64,000 nt of DNA from contig PKED01000092.1 in NCBI GenBank assembly GCA_002863155.1, positions 1 to 64,000 on the forward strand, in the 5' to 3' direction. The notes under the pieces are model-generated. The model worked only from the letters and a program-made list of their open reading frames with translations. It searched no databases and had not been told where the DNA came from. A program made the position numbers and the translations under genes. This document shows positions 46,766 to 54,899 of the stretch, one piece after another (position 1 is the first letter of the stretch; each line of letters begins with the position of its first letter). The stretch is from Sphingomonadaceae bacterium (GTDB lineage Bacteria; Pseudomonadota; Alphaproteobacteria; Sphingomonadales; Sphingomonadaceae).

Positions 46766-48199
46766 ATGGAGCATTTAGCAGTCAATCCCTGGGCGGCGCT
46801 GGCCTATCTGGTCGCGGGCGTCTGTTTCATCCTTGCGCTGCGCGGGCTGTCGAGCCCGGCGACGAGCCAGCGCGGCAACCGCATGGGCATTATCGGCATG
46901 ACCATCGCGGTCGTGACGACGCTGATCGTGCATGCGCCGCGGATCGACGCGTCGACGATCGACGTGTTGACGGCGGTCGAAATTCTCGCGGCGATCGGCA
47001 TCGGCGCCGCGATCGGCGTCGTCACCGCGCGGCGGATCAAGATGACCGACATGCCGCAGCTGGTCGCGGCGTTCCACTCGCTGGTCGGCCTTGCCGCCGT
47101 GCTCGTGGGTGCGGCCGCCTATCTCAATCCAGATGCGTTCGGCATTGCCGAGGCGGGGCAGATTTTCACGCAAAGCCGGATCGAGCTGGGCCTGGGCGTC
47201 GCGATCGGCGCGATCACCTTTTCGGGCTCGGTCATCGCCTTTGCCAAACTCAACGGCAATATGAGCGGCAAACCGATCCTGTTGCCCGCGCGCCACGTCA
47301 TCAATCTGGGCACGCTCGCCGCGATCCTCGGCCTGGTCGGCTATTTCCTGACCGACCAGAGCCCGTGGGTATTCCTCACCATCACGATCCTGAGCTTCGT
47401 CATCGGTTTCCTGCTGATCATCCCGATCGGCGGCGCCGACATGCCGGTCGTGGTGTCGATGCTCAACAGCTATTCGGGCTGGGCGGCCGCCGCGATGGGC
47501 TTCACGCTGCACAACACCGCGATGATCATCACCGGCGCGCTGGTCGGCTCGTCGGGCGCGATCCTGTCGTACATCATGTGCAACGCGATGAACCGCAGCT
47601 TCATCAGCGTGATCGCGGGCGGTTTCGGCGCGGAATCGGGCGCGGGCGGGGGTGAAGCAAAGGAACAGCGCCCGTGGAAGCGCGGCAGCGCCGACGACGC
47701 TGCCTTTCTGATGGGCCAGGCCGAACAGGTCATCATCGTCCCCGGTTACGGCATGGCGGTGGCGCAGGCACAGCATGTGCTACGCGAGATGACCGACAAG
47801 CTGAAGGAACACGGCGTCAAGGTGAAGTTCGCGATCCACCCGGTCGCGGGACGCATGCCGGGGCATATGAACGTGCTGCTGGCCGAAGCCAGCGTGCCCT
47901 ATGACGAGGTGTTCGAGCTCGAAGACATCAACAGCGAATTCGCGCAGACCGATGTCGCGTTCATCATCGGCGCCAACGACGTGGTGAACCCCGCCGCCAA
48001 GACCGACAAGGGATCGCCGATCTATGGCATGCCGGTGTTCGACGTCGAGAAGGCGAAGACCGTGCTGTTCATCAAGCGGTCGATGGGCGGGGTTGGCTAT
48101 GCCGGCGTCGACAACGACGTCTTCTACATGGACAACACGATGATGCTGCTCGCCGACGCCAAGAAGATGGTCGAGGACATCGTCAAGGCGCTCGACTGA
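46766..48199 (+). CDS. pntB: NAD(P) transhydrogenase, beta subunit
   Basis: A 477-residue subunit. About nine membrane helices occupy residues 1-270, including the channel segments around RRIKMTDMPQLVAAFHSLVG and KPILLPARHVINLG. The soluble NADP(H)-binding domain III is residues 300-477: VIIVPGYGMAVAQAQHVLRE, FAIHPVAGRMPGHMNVLLAE and GANDVVNPAAKTDKGSPIYG are its signatures. Last gene of the cox IV-pntAA-pntAB-pntB operon. Confidence 0.97.
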   Translation: MEHLAVNPWAALAYLVAGVCFILALRGLSSPATSQRGNRMGIIGMTIAVVTTLIVHAPRIDASTIDVLTAVEILAAIGIGAAIGVVTARRIKMTDMPQLVAAFHSLVGLAAVLVGAAAYLNPDAFGIAEAGQIFTQSRIELGLGVAIGAITFSGSVIAFAKLNGNMSGKPILLPARHVINLGTLAAILGLVGYFLTDQSPWVFLTITILSFVIGFLLIIPIGGADMPVVVSMLNSYSGWAAAAMGFTLHNTAMIITGALVGSSGAILSYIMCNAMNRSFISVIAGGFGAESGAGGGEAKEQRPWKRGSADDAAFLMGQAEQVIIVPGYGMAVAQAQHVLREMTDKLKEHGVKVKFAIHPVAGRMPGHMNVLLAEASVPYDEVFELEDINSEFAQTDVAFIIGANDVVNPAAKTDKGSPIYGMPVFDVEKAKTVLFIKRSMGGVGYAGVDNDVFYMDNTMMLLADAKKMVEDIVKALD

Positions 48200-48206
48200 C
48201 CGCGCG

Positions 48207-49136
48207 GTGGGGGGCGTCCTTAGCGACGAGACTTGGGGCGGCGCGCCGTCTGCGGCGTCGATCCTGCTGATCGCGACCGTGCTTGCCGCGCACGACACGA
48301 GGCTGGCGATCGAGGCCTCCGGCGCGCGGATCGCCGCCACGGTCGATCTCGCGCTTGCGGCGGGCGGGCTCGATGATTACCCCGACACCGATGTCATCGT
48401 CCTCGAAACCGAAGGGGCCGACGACGAAACGCTGGCGGCCGCGCTGGATGCAATCGCCGATCGGGCGGCGCGCGGCGATGCGGTGATCGTCGGCTTCACG
48501 ACGGACCAGCTCGATCAGGTCGCCGCAGCGATGCTCGGCAATCGCGTGCAGCTGCTCTGCGCGCCCGATGCCGCCGATCGCGCGGCGGCGCTCGCCATCG
48601 CGCTGGCGGGTGCGCGCCCGGGGCGCCTGCGCGAAGACGATCCGCAGTCGGAGGCGGCCCGGCTCAAGCGGCTGAACGACGAATTGGCGCGCATCGCCGA
48701 TCTGCTCGCACGGATGGGCCGCGTCTCCGCGCCGCCCCCGGCGCTCGGCGACCGCAGCCAGACCTTCGGTATCGAGGATGAGCCCGGGGCGGTCGACCCC
48801 GCCGACATCCGCCGGGCGATCCGGGCGCGGCGGATGCGCGAGCAGTTTTTCGGCGGGGGGCTGTTCGAGGACCCGGCATGGGACATATTGCTTGATCTGT
48901 TTGCCGCCGATCTGGAGGGCAAGCGCGTCTCGGTTTCGAGCCTCTGCATCGCCGCTGCCGTGCCGCCGACAACCGCGCTGCGCTGGATCGGCCGCATGAG
49001 CGAAGAGAAGCTGCTGGTGCGCGAGCCCGATCCCGCCGACCGGCGCCGCGCCTTCATGCGCTTGGGCAGCGGCGCGCGCGGTGACATGCAGCGCTATTGG
49101 CGGGTGATCCAGCGACTGGGCGGGCCGCTCGTCTAG
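48207..49136 (+). CDS. Winged-helix DNA-binding protein with a receiver-like N-terminus
   Basis: A 309-residue protein of no named family. Residues 15-135 have the alternating strand/helix pattern of a CheY-like or Rossmann fold (SILLIATVLAAHDTRLAIEA, DTDVIVLETEG, AVIVGFTTDQLDQVA) but lack a clear phospho-acceptor pocket. A helical linker follows. The C-terminal 95 residues look like a MarR-type winged helix: FEDPAWDILLDLFAADLEGK, then SSLCIAAAVPPTTALRWIGR and REPDPADRRRAFMRLG. Start is a GTG seven bases after pntB, so it may be co-transcribed. A regulator is the best inference. Confidence 0.65.
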   Translation: MGGVLSDETWGGAPSAASILLIATVLAAHDTRLAIEASGARIAATVDLALAAGGLDDYPDTDVIVLETEGADDETLAAALDAIADRAARGDAVIVGFTTDQLDQVAAAMLGNRVQLLCAPDAADRAAALAIALAGARPGRLREDDPQSEAARLKRLNDELARIADLLARMGRVSAPPPALGDRSQTFGIEDEPGAVDPADIRRAIRARRMREQFFGGGLFEDPAWDILLDLFAADLEGKRVSVSSLCIAAAVPPTTALRWIGRMSEEKLLVREPDPADRRRAFMRLGSGARGDMQRYWRVIQRLGGPLV

Positions 49137-49168
49137 CGGCTGGAAGCGGCTTTTGGGGGAGGGCTGAC

Positions 49169-49924
49169 ATGGCGATCGACGCGACCCGACTGCAACAAAG
49201 ACTAAAGGCGCGGGGATTCCCGATCGGTGTCGATGGTGATCTCGGTCCGGCAAGCTATGCCGCGCTGCTCGCGGTCGTGGCGGGCGCGCGCCCAGGCGCG
49301 GCCGCGCTCACCATCTTGCGGCGCGACATCGGCGCGGCGCTGGCGCGGCATTTGCCGGCAGCCGCGATCGATCGGCCGCTGCGGCTGGCCCATTTCCTCG
49401 CGCAGGCCAATGTCGAGACGGGGGGCTTCCGGACTCTGGTCGAAAGCCTGAACTATACGCCCGAGGCGCTGGTTTCGCTGTTCAACGGCAAATCGGTGCG
49501 CATTCCGCCCGCCGATGCGCAACGGCTGGGGCGCAAGGCCGGCGAGGCGGCGCTGAACCTTGCCCGCCAGGAGGAAATCGCGAATCTGGTCTATGGCGGC
49601 GCCTTTGGTCGACGGCAGCTCGGCAACGATCAGACCGGCGACGGCTGGCGGTTTCGCGGACGCGGGATCAAGCAGACGACCGGGCGGAGCAATTATTCGG
49701 CGTTTCGCGACGTGACCGGGCTCGACGTCATCGACGATCCCGATCTGCTCGGCAATCCCGACACCGGGGTGCGGGCGGGCTGCGTTTTCTGGGACCGGAA
49801 GAACTGCAACGCGATCGCCGACCGCGATGATGTGCGCGAGGTGACGTTGCGCGTGAATGGCGGGCTCAACGGTCTTGCCGATCGCAGCGCCGCGCTTGAC
49901 CGGGCGAGGGCGATCCTGCTCTGA
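49169..49924 (+). CDS. GH19 family endolysin/chitinase-like protein
   Basis: A 251-residue lytic enzyme. Residues 1-50 look like a peptidoglycan-binding repeat (TRLQQRLKARGFPIGVDGDL, then GPASYAALL). The GH19 domain (about 60-250) has a candidate catalytic Glu in HFLAQANVETGGFRTLVESL, then WRFRGRGIKQTTGRSNY and the C-terminal AGCVFWDRKNCNAIADRDDV. There is no signal peptide, as in phage endolysins. It may be a phage-derived lysin domesticated near tRNA-Val; it is 3 kb from the GTA-like cluster and could serve its release, though that is inference. GGGGGAGGG precedes the ATG. Confidence 0.85.
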   Translation: MAIDATRLQQRLKARGFPIGVDGDLGPASYAALLAVVAGARPGAAALTILRRDIGAALARHLPAAAIDRPLRLAHFLAQANVETGGFRTLVESLNYTPEALVSLFNGKSVRIPPADAQRLGRKAGEAALNLARQEEIANLVYGGAFGRRQLGNDQTGDGWRFRGRGIKQTTGRSNYSAFRDVTGLDVIDDPDLLGNPDTGVRAGCVFWDRKNCNAIADRDDVREVTLRVNGGLNGLADRSAALDRARAILL

Positions 49925-50003
49925 CCCGCGGCGATTGACGCGGCCCGCCAAGCGGCTAGAAGCGTCGCTTCCCGTCGGGGGGCGCTGTCGCGGCCCGAAG
50001 CGG

Positions 50004-50079
50004 GGGCGCTTAGCTCAGTTGGTAGAGCATCTCGTTTACACCGAGAGGGTCGGCGGTTCGAGCCCGTCAGCGCCCACCA
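50004..50079 (+). tRNA. tRNA-Val (anticodon TAC)
   Basis: A 76-base cloverleaf. Acceptor arms GGGCGCT (50004-50010) and AGCGCCC (50069-50075) pair, D arm GCTCAGTTGGTAGAGC, anticodon stem TCTCG/CGAGA with loop TTTACAC giving TAC, T arm GGCGGTTCGAGCCCGTC (one imperfect pair), CCA encoded (50077-50079). Confidence 0.96.
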
Positions 50080-50101
50080 TCCCCGGCCGGGGGCGTGGGG
50101 C

Positions 50102-50665
50102 CTAAAGCGCGCGGATCAGCGTTGCCGCGCGCGCGATCCAGGGCGGATCGGTGACGACCTGCTGCCGGGCGCCGCTGCCGAGCGGTAGCAGATGGAGCTT
50201 GTCGCCATCCCGCCCGATCAGTCGCGCAAAGACGAAGCGCCCGGCCGGGCGGGGGACGAGGATGTCGCGGTTGAGCGCGGTCGCGAATTGTTCGGGCGCG
50301 AGCCGTTCCGCCCAGATCTCATCGCCCGCTCGATAATCGCCGACGCTGCCGGCAACGGTGATCGCTACCAGCCCGGCAGCCGCACGGGGCGGCACCACGC
50401 TTGCCGGCTGGCGCGGGGCATGCGCGCCACTTGCATCGAGGATCGCCGCGACCGCGATGTCGGCGCTGTCGGGCAGCTTGACGAGATCGGCGGCTTCCAC
50501 CCCCAAAGCAGCGGCGATCCGGTTGAGCCAACCGACCGAAACGGTGCGGGTCCCGGTTTCGAGACGACCGATCGTCTGCGCCGTCGTCGGCGGCACGCAA
50601 GCCCTGGCGACTTCGTCGAGCGTCAGCCCTTTTGCGCGGCGCACCTCACGGATCGCGGTGATCAT
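50102..50665 (-). CDS. XRE-type regulator with a degenerate S24/LexA-like C-terminal domain
   Basis: A 187-residue regulator. Residues 1-62 are a lambda-repressor-type helix-turn-helix (MITAIREVRRAKGLTLDEVA, TTAQTIGRLETGTRTVSVGW, LNRIAAALGVEAADLVKLP). The C-terminal part (about 105-180) has the layout of an S24 domain (AGSVGDYRAGDEIWAERL, NRDILVPRPAGRFVFARLIG), but the usual catalytic Ser and Lys are not evident. The start at 50665 has AGAGGAC upstream; a longer frame to 50758 overlaps the divergent promoter. A LexA-type box lies between it and the divergent DUF6456 gene. Confidence 0.8.
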   Translation of the reverse strand: MITAIREVRRAKGLTLDEVARACVPPTTAQTIGRLETGTRTVSVGWLNRIAAALGVEAADLVKLPDSADIAVAAILDASGAHAPRQPASVVPPRAAAGLVAITVAGSVGDYRAGDEIWAERLAPEQFATALNRDILVPRPAGRFVFARLIGRDGDKLHLLPLGSGARQQVVTDPPWIARAATLIRAL

Positions 50666-50741
50666 TTGCAGGTCCTCTAACCCATCTGGTTTTTTCTCTT
50701 TCCGACATCCCTGCCTTTGTGGCAAGAGGATTCGTCGAATC

Positions 50742-50756
50742 GAACAAAAGGCGAAC
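50742..50756. promoter_or_regulatory. SOS (LexA) box, GAAC-N7-GAAC
   Basis: GAAC at 50742-50745 and GAAC at 50753-50756 are separated by exactly seven bases, the inverse of the alphaproteobacterial LexA site GTTC-N7-GTTC. It ends four bases before the ATG of the DUF6456 gene and covers its ribosome site, so bound repressor would block expression. A chance match is possible for an 8-base motif, but the position at a divergent regulator promoter is suggestive. Confidence 0.55.
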
Positions 50757-50760
50757 ATAA

Positions 50761-51249
50761 ATGAGAAAGCTGGTCGAGTGTGCGATCGACGAAAATGGCG
50801 CGATTGCGCGGCTCCAACGCGGGGACCGCGGACGTCGCGCGCGCAGCGTGACGATGAATCTGGCTGAGTCGCCGCTGTCGTGGTTGCGCGCGCGGGGGCT
50901 GGTCGACGCGCGGCAGTTCGAAGCGGGTGAGCGGCTGCGCGCGGATTACGAGACGGCGCAGCTGGGCGCGCGCGTGACGATGCGGTGGGAAGCGACGCCG
51001 GTCGCGCGCGGGCGTCGCGCCGCCGATGCGCCGCTCGATCCGACGCTCGCGCAGATATCGGCCAAGCGGCGTTTCGACGATGCGGTCACGGCGGCGGGGC
51101 CGGGCCTGTCCGACATCCTGTGGCGGGTGATCTGCGCGGGCGAAGCGCTGCCGCTTGCCGAAAAGACGCTCGGCTGGCCGGTTCGGTCGGGCAAGCTCGT
51201 GCTCGGTCTCGCGCTCGATCGGCTGGCGGCGCATTACCAGCTGCCATGA
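50761..51249 (+). CDS. DUF6456 domain protein
   Basis: A 162-residue basic protein matching the DUF6456 family of alphaproteobacteria. The conserved part is residues 28-160: SPLSWLRARGLVDARQFEAG, ERLRADYETAQLGARVTMRW and SDILWRVICAGEALPLAEKT, followed by GWPVRSGKLVLGLALDRLAAHY. The closing segment resembles a helix-turn-helix, so DNA binding is plausible. Function unknown. It is divergent from the XRE/S24-like regulator and has a putative LexA box over its start. Confidence 0.75.
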   Translation: MRKLVECAIDENGAIARLQRGDRGRRARSVTMNLAESPLSWLRARGLVDARQFEAGERLRADYETAQLGARVTMRWEATPVARGRRAADAPLDPTLAQISAKRRFDDAVTAAGPGLSDILWRVICAGEALPLAEKTLGWPVRSGKLVLGLALDRLAAHYQLP

Positions 51250-51314
51250 CCAAACCAGTTGCCGTTTGAAACTGAAAAGCGTAGATCGGCAGGGACATCA
51301 GCAGGAGAGTAGCG

Positions 51315-51977
51315 ATGATCTTGTACGGCAACAGCCTGTCGCCCTTCGTTCGCAAGACCATGGCGTTCGCGCGCGAAAAGGGCATCGACCTCACCCTTGA
51401 GCGCGCAGGCCTGGGCGGCGGGTCGCCCGAATTCTACGAAGCTAGCCCGTTCAAGAAAATGCCCGCGTTCCGCGATCCCGGCGCCGACAACGGCAAGGAT
51501 TTCGTGATTTCGGATTCGACCGCGATCATCGCCTATCTCGAAGCCAAATTCCCCGAACCCAATCTGATTCCGACCGATCCGATCGCGCGGGCGCGCACGA
51601 TCTGGTACGAGGAATTTTCGGACACGATTTTAGTGGGTTGCGGGGGCAAGATCTTTTTCAACCGGCTGGTCGCGCCGAAATTTCTGAAGCGCGAGGGCGA
51701 TCTGGCGGCGGCTGACGAGGCCGAGGCCAAGGAATTGCCGCCGCTGCTCGACTATCTCGAAGGCATTATTCCCGACAGCGGCTTCCTGGTCGAGGACCGG
51801 ATCACCCTGGCCGACCTGGCCGTCGCAAGCCCGTTCGTGAACCTGTCGCATTGCAGCGACCCGATCGATGCGGCGCGCTGGCCCCGGACCGCAGCCTATA
51901 TCGACGCGATCCTGTCGCGGCCGAGCTTCGCGCCGATCGTCGCCGCCGAACAGGCCATGGTCGCGGCGATGGCGTAA
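51315..51977 (+). CDS. Glutathione S-transferase family protein
   Basis: A 220-residue GST. The thioredoxin-like N-terminal domain (residues 1-80) has MILYGNSLSPFVRKTMAFAR with the S8/S10 positions of bacterial GSTs, PFKKMPAFRDPG with the cis-Pro, and ISDSTAIIAYLEAKFPEPNL. The all-helical C-terminal domain is residues 90-215 with FLVEDRITLADLAVASPFVN. Likely detoxification of electrophiles; the substrate is unknown. Monocistronic by spacing. Confidence 0.92.
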   Translation: MILYGNSLSPFVRKTMAFAREKGIDLTLERAGLGGGSPEFYEASPFKKMPAFRDPGADNGKDFVISDSTAIIAYLEAKFPEPNLIPTDPIARARTIWYEEFSDTILVGCGGKIFFNRLVAPKFLKREGDLAAADEAEAKELPPLLDYLEGIIPDSGFLVEDRITLADLAVASPFVNLSHCSDPIDAARWPRTAAYIDAILSRPSFAPIVAAEQAMVAAMA

Positions 51978-52004
51978 GCCGCGGCGGCGCGCTACATCGG
52001 CGGC

Positions 52005-52961
52005 ATGCGGATCGCCTTCACCAAATGCCATGGGTCGGGAAATGATTTCCCGCTGGTCGATGCGCGCGCGATGCAGCTGGACGATGCCGAATGGGCCGGC
52101 ATCGCCCGCGCGCTCGCCGATCGCACCGGGCCGGTCGGCGGCGACGGGCTGCTGCTGTTGACGGGGGGCGACGACGCCCACGCCTTTGGCATGCGGATGT
52201 TCAATTCGGACGGGTCCGAAGCCGAGACCTGCCTGAACGGCCTGCGCTGCGTCGCGCGGGCGGGCTTTGCGGCGCTGGGCGGGACCGAGGCGCGGGTGAA
52301 GCTGAAGACGTCGAGCGCCATCGTCGCGATCGATGCCGATCTTGCCCCCGGCGTCGCCACGATTCGCGAAACCGCCGGCCCTGCCGATCCCGACGTCAGC
52401 CACTGGCCGATCGCGGGGGCGACCCTGATCGTCGATGCGCGCGTGCCCAACCTGCCGAGCGAGCGGCTGTTCACGGCGATCGCCATTCCCAACCCGCATC
52501 TGATCAGCTTCGTCGATGCAGTCGACGATGCCGAATTGAGCGCGATCGGGGCGGTGTGCGAAGCGGCACCCGCCTGGCTGCCCAACCGCGCCAATGTGTC
52601 GTTCGTGGAAGTGCGCGGGCACGACCTGTTCGTGCGCACCTTCGAACGCGGCGTCGGGCTGACCGACAGCTGCGGATCGGCGATGGCGGCGTCGACCTAT
52701 GCCGCGTGCCTGACCCGGCGGATCGCGTTCGAGACGCCGCTGACGGTGTTCAACGCCGGCGGCATGGTCGGTGCCGAGGCGGCATCCGACGGCATGGTGA
52801 CGCTGAGCGGCAATGCCACCTTCGAATGGGAAGGATCGGCCGAGATCGATATGGCGCGCGGGCTGGCGGGCGATCTGGTGATCGATCGCTGGCACAACGA
52901 CGAGATCGCCGCTTGGGCTGGCGTGATCGATCGACTAACCAATATGGCACTTTTCGCTTGA
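52005..52961 (+). CDS. dapF: Diaminopimelate epimerase
   Basis: A 318-residue enzyme, longer than the usual 270-280, converting LL- to meso-diaminopimelate for lysine and peptidoglycan. The two catalytic cysteines are C76 (FNSDGSEAETCLNGLRCVAR) and C223 (TDSCGSAMAAS). Both signatures deviate: CLNG for the usual CGNG, and SCGSAMAAS for ACGSGACA. N-terminal FTKCHGSGNDFPLVDARA and RTFERGVGLTDSCG keep the DapF fold. A strong promoter overlaps its stop codon. Confidence 0.88.
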   Translation: MRIAFTKCHGSGNDFPLVDARAMQLDDAEWAGIARALADRTGPVGGDGLLLLTGGDDAHAFGMRMFNSDGSEAETCLNGLRCVARAGFAALGGTEARVKLKTSSAIVAIDADLAPGVATIRETAGPADPDVSHWPIAGATLIVDARVPNLPSERLFTAIAIPNPHLISFVDAVDDAELSAIGAVCEAAPAWLPNRANVSFVEVRGHDLFVRTFERGVGLTDSCGSAMAASTYAACLTRRIAFETPLTVFNAGGMVGAEAASDGMVTLSGNATFEWEGSAEIDMARGLAGDLVIDRWHNDEIAAWAGVIDRLTNMALFA

Positions 52962-52986
52962 CATCGTCACGCTGTTTCGGTACATA
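52958..52986 (+). promoter_or_regulatory. Sigma-70-type promoter (TTGACA-17-TACATA)
   Basis: TTGACA (52958-52963) and TACATA (52981-52986) are separated by exactly 17 bases, close to the vegetative consensus. The -35 box overlaps the dapF stop codon. The start of transcription would lie at about 52993, giving a leader of about 68 bases before the small terminase-like gene at 53061. The leader contains a GGAACGCTG stretch and a GC-rich hairpin near 53020-53045. Confidence 0.65.
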
Positions 52987-53060
52987 ACAGGAACGCTGAA
53001 GAATTGCGAATCGGGGCGGTCGGGCGATGAGCCGGGCCGTCCCTTCGCGTTGGAGGACCT

Positions 53061-53507
53061 ATGGCGACCGAGGCAAGGAAGAAGCCGACGATCGCCGCGC
53101 GCCGTAAGAAGTTCCTGAAGAAACTCGCTCAGACGGCCAATGTCAGCCTGTCTGCACGGCATGCGGCAATCTCGACATCGGCGCTTTACGCGCATCGCCA
53201 GAAGAACGAGACCTTCGCCACCGCCTGGGACGAAGCGCTTGGCGAAGCGCTCGACGAGCTCGAGCAGCTGGTGATCGAACGCGCCAAGCACGGCGTGGAA
53301 AAGCCCGTCTATTTCGGCGGCAAGCTGATCGGCACCGTCCGCAATTATTCGGACGCGCTGGCGATGTTCCTGCTGAAGGCACGGCGGCCCGAAGTCTATG
53401 CGCGGCTGAACGAAGAACAGTCGGGCGATGCCGATGGCGATGCCGCCGCGCGCGCCGAAGTGCTGCGCCGGATAGAACAGTTGGGCCATGCGGATGACGC
53501 GGCATGA
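53061..53507 (+). CDS. Terminase small subunit-like DNA-binding protein (GTA-like cluster)
   Basis: A 148-residue protein. A very basic N-terminus (MATEARKKPTIAARRKKFLK) is followed by a helix-turn-helix-like segment (TANVSLSARHAAISTSALYA) and an acidic helical region, DEALGEALDELEQLVIERAK. The YFGGKLIGTVRNYSDALAMF and LLKARRPEVYARLNEE block is typical of small proteins preceding large terminases in alphaproteobacterial GTA clusters and phages. It overlaps the large terminase by four bases. Small-terminase function is inferred from position and composition. Confidence 0.7.
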   Translation: MATEARKKPTIAARRKKFLKKLAQTANVSLSARHAAISTSALYAHRQKNETFATAWDEALGEALDELEQLVIERAKHGVEKPVYFGGKLIGTVRNYSDALAMFLLKARRPEVYARLNEEQSGDADGDAAARAEVLRRIEQLGHADDAA

Positions 53508-54793
53508 GCGCGTCGCCCGCCGCGCTGCTGGCCCGCTCGGGACGGGCGGCGGCCATGCTGGACGGCGTGCGCAACTGGCCCGCACTGCTCCACGACTGGC
53601 GTTTCTGGGCGCGACCCGAACAGCTGCCACCGCCCGGCAACTGGCGGGTGTGGCTGATGTTGGCGGGGCGCGGCTTCGGCAAGACACGGGCCGGGGCGGA
53701 ATGGGTGCGCGGGATTGCGGAGGCCGATGGCAGCGCGCGTATCGCGCTGGTCGGCGCGAGCGCGGGCGAGGTACGGCGGGTGATGATCGAGGGTGACAGC
53801 GGCTTGCTCGCCGTCGCCCCCGCGTCGTCCCGCCCCCGGTGGGAGCCGTCGCTGGGGCAGCTGCTCTGGCGCAGCGGCGCGCGGGCCTTTGTCTATTCGG
53901 GCGAAAATCCCGACGGTCTGCGCGGCCCGCAGCACAGCCATGCCTGGGGGGATGAGATTGCCAAATGGACCTGGCCCGAGCCGACGTGGGACATGCTGGC
54001 GATGGGCCTGCGGCTGGGCGCACAGCCGCGCGCGCTGTTGACGACGACGCCGCGCCCGATCGCGCTGCTGAAGCGGCTGCGCGGCGCGAAGGACACGGTG
54101 ACGGTGACCGGACGGATGGCCGACAACCGGCTGCTGCCGGCGGCGTTCGTCGCGGCGATGATCGCCGATTACGACGGCACCCGGCTGGGGCGGCAGGAGC
54201 TTGACGGCGAATTGATCGAGGATCTGGCGGGAGCCTTGTGGACCCGCGCCGTGCTGGAGGCGTGCCGCGAGCGCGCGCTGCCGCCGCTGGTGCGCGTGGT
54301 GGTCGGTGTCGATCCGTCCGCGAGCGTCGGCGGCGACGCCTGCGGGATCGTCGCGGTGGGGCTGGATGCCGAAGGGATCGGCCATGTCATCGAGGACGCA
54401 AGCATCGCGGGAGCTACGCCCGAGGGCTGGGCCCGCGCGGTGGCGGACTGCGCCGCGCGGGTCGGCGCCGACCGGGTGGTGGCGGAGGCGAACAATGGCG
54501 GCGCGATGGTGCGCAGCGTGCTGACGGCCGCCGACGCCGCGCTGCCGGTGACTTTGGTCCATGCGTCGCGCGGCAAGGTCGCCCGCGCCGAGCCGGTCGC
54601 GGCGCTCTATGAACGCGGGCGCGTGCGGCACGTCGGCGCCTTTCCCGTGCTGGAGGACGAGCTGTGCGGGCTGATCGCGGGTGGCGGTTACGAAGGGCCG
54701 GGCCGATCGCCCGATCGCGCCGATGCGCTGGTCTGGGCCTTGAGCGCGCTGATGCTGCAGCGGCGCGGGGCGGTGGGAGTGCGGCGGTTGTGA
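53504..54793 (+). CDS. Large terminase (GTA gp2-like DNA packaging ATPase/nuclease)
   Basis: A 429-residue packaging motor protein. Walker A is GRGFGKT (residues 55-61 in LMLAGRGFGKTRAGAEWVRG), Walker B ends D150-E151 in HSHAWGDEIAKW, and the coupling motif is ALLTTTPRP near 181. The RNase H-like nuclease domain has its acidic residues in VVVGVDPSASVGGDACGIVA, VVAEANNGGAMV and SPDRADALVWALS. It is full length for GTA terminases. The gene it would feed, a portal, is reduced to a fragment downstream, so a packaging role is unlikely to survive. Confidence 0.92.
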   Translation: MSASPAALLARSGRAAAMLDGVRNWPALLHDWRFWARPEQLPPPGNWRVWLMLAGRGFGKTRAGAEWVRGIAEADGSARIALVGASAGEVRRVMIEGDSGLLAVAPASSRPRWEPSLGQLLWRSGARAFVYSGENPDGLRGPQHSHAWGDEIAKWTWPEPTWDMLAMGLRLGAQPRALLTTTPRPIALLKRLRGAKDTVTVTGRMADNRLLPAAFVAAMIADYDGTRLGRQELDGELIEDLAGALWTRAVLEACRERALPPLVRVVVGVDPSASVGGDACGIVAVGLDAEGIGHVIEDASIAGATPEGWARAVADCAARVGADRVVAEANNGGAMVRSVLTAADAALPVTLVHASRGKVARAEPVAALYERGRVRHVGAFPVLEDELCGLIAGGGYEGPGRSPDRADALVWALSALMLQRRGAVGVRRL

Positions 54794-54803
54794 ACCGAGC
54801 CCC

Positions 54804-54886
54804 CCGTTGGTCCCGAGCATCGTCGAGGGACCGGCGCGAGGCGAATCGTTTGTGGCCCGTCCCTCGACTACGCTCGGGACGAACGG
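54804..54886. repeat. Palindromic intergenic repeat, family also at 21199-21279
   Basis: Left arm CCGTTGGTCCCGAGCATCGT then CGAGGGAC (54804-54831), right arm GTCCCTCGACTACGCTCGGG then ACGAACGG (54859-54886); the arms are inverse complements with a few mismatches around a 27-base loop. It follows the terminase stop directly. The same elements are found near galE. Confidence 0.85.
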
Positions 54887-54899
54887 TGGGATAAATTCG

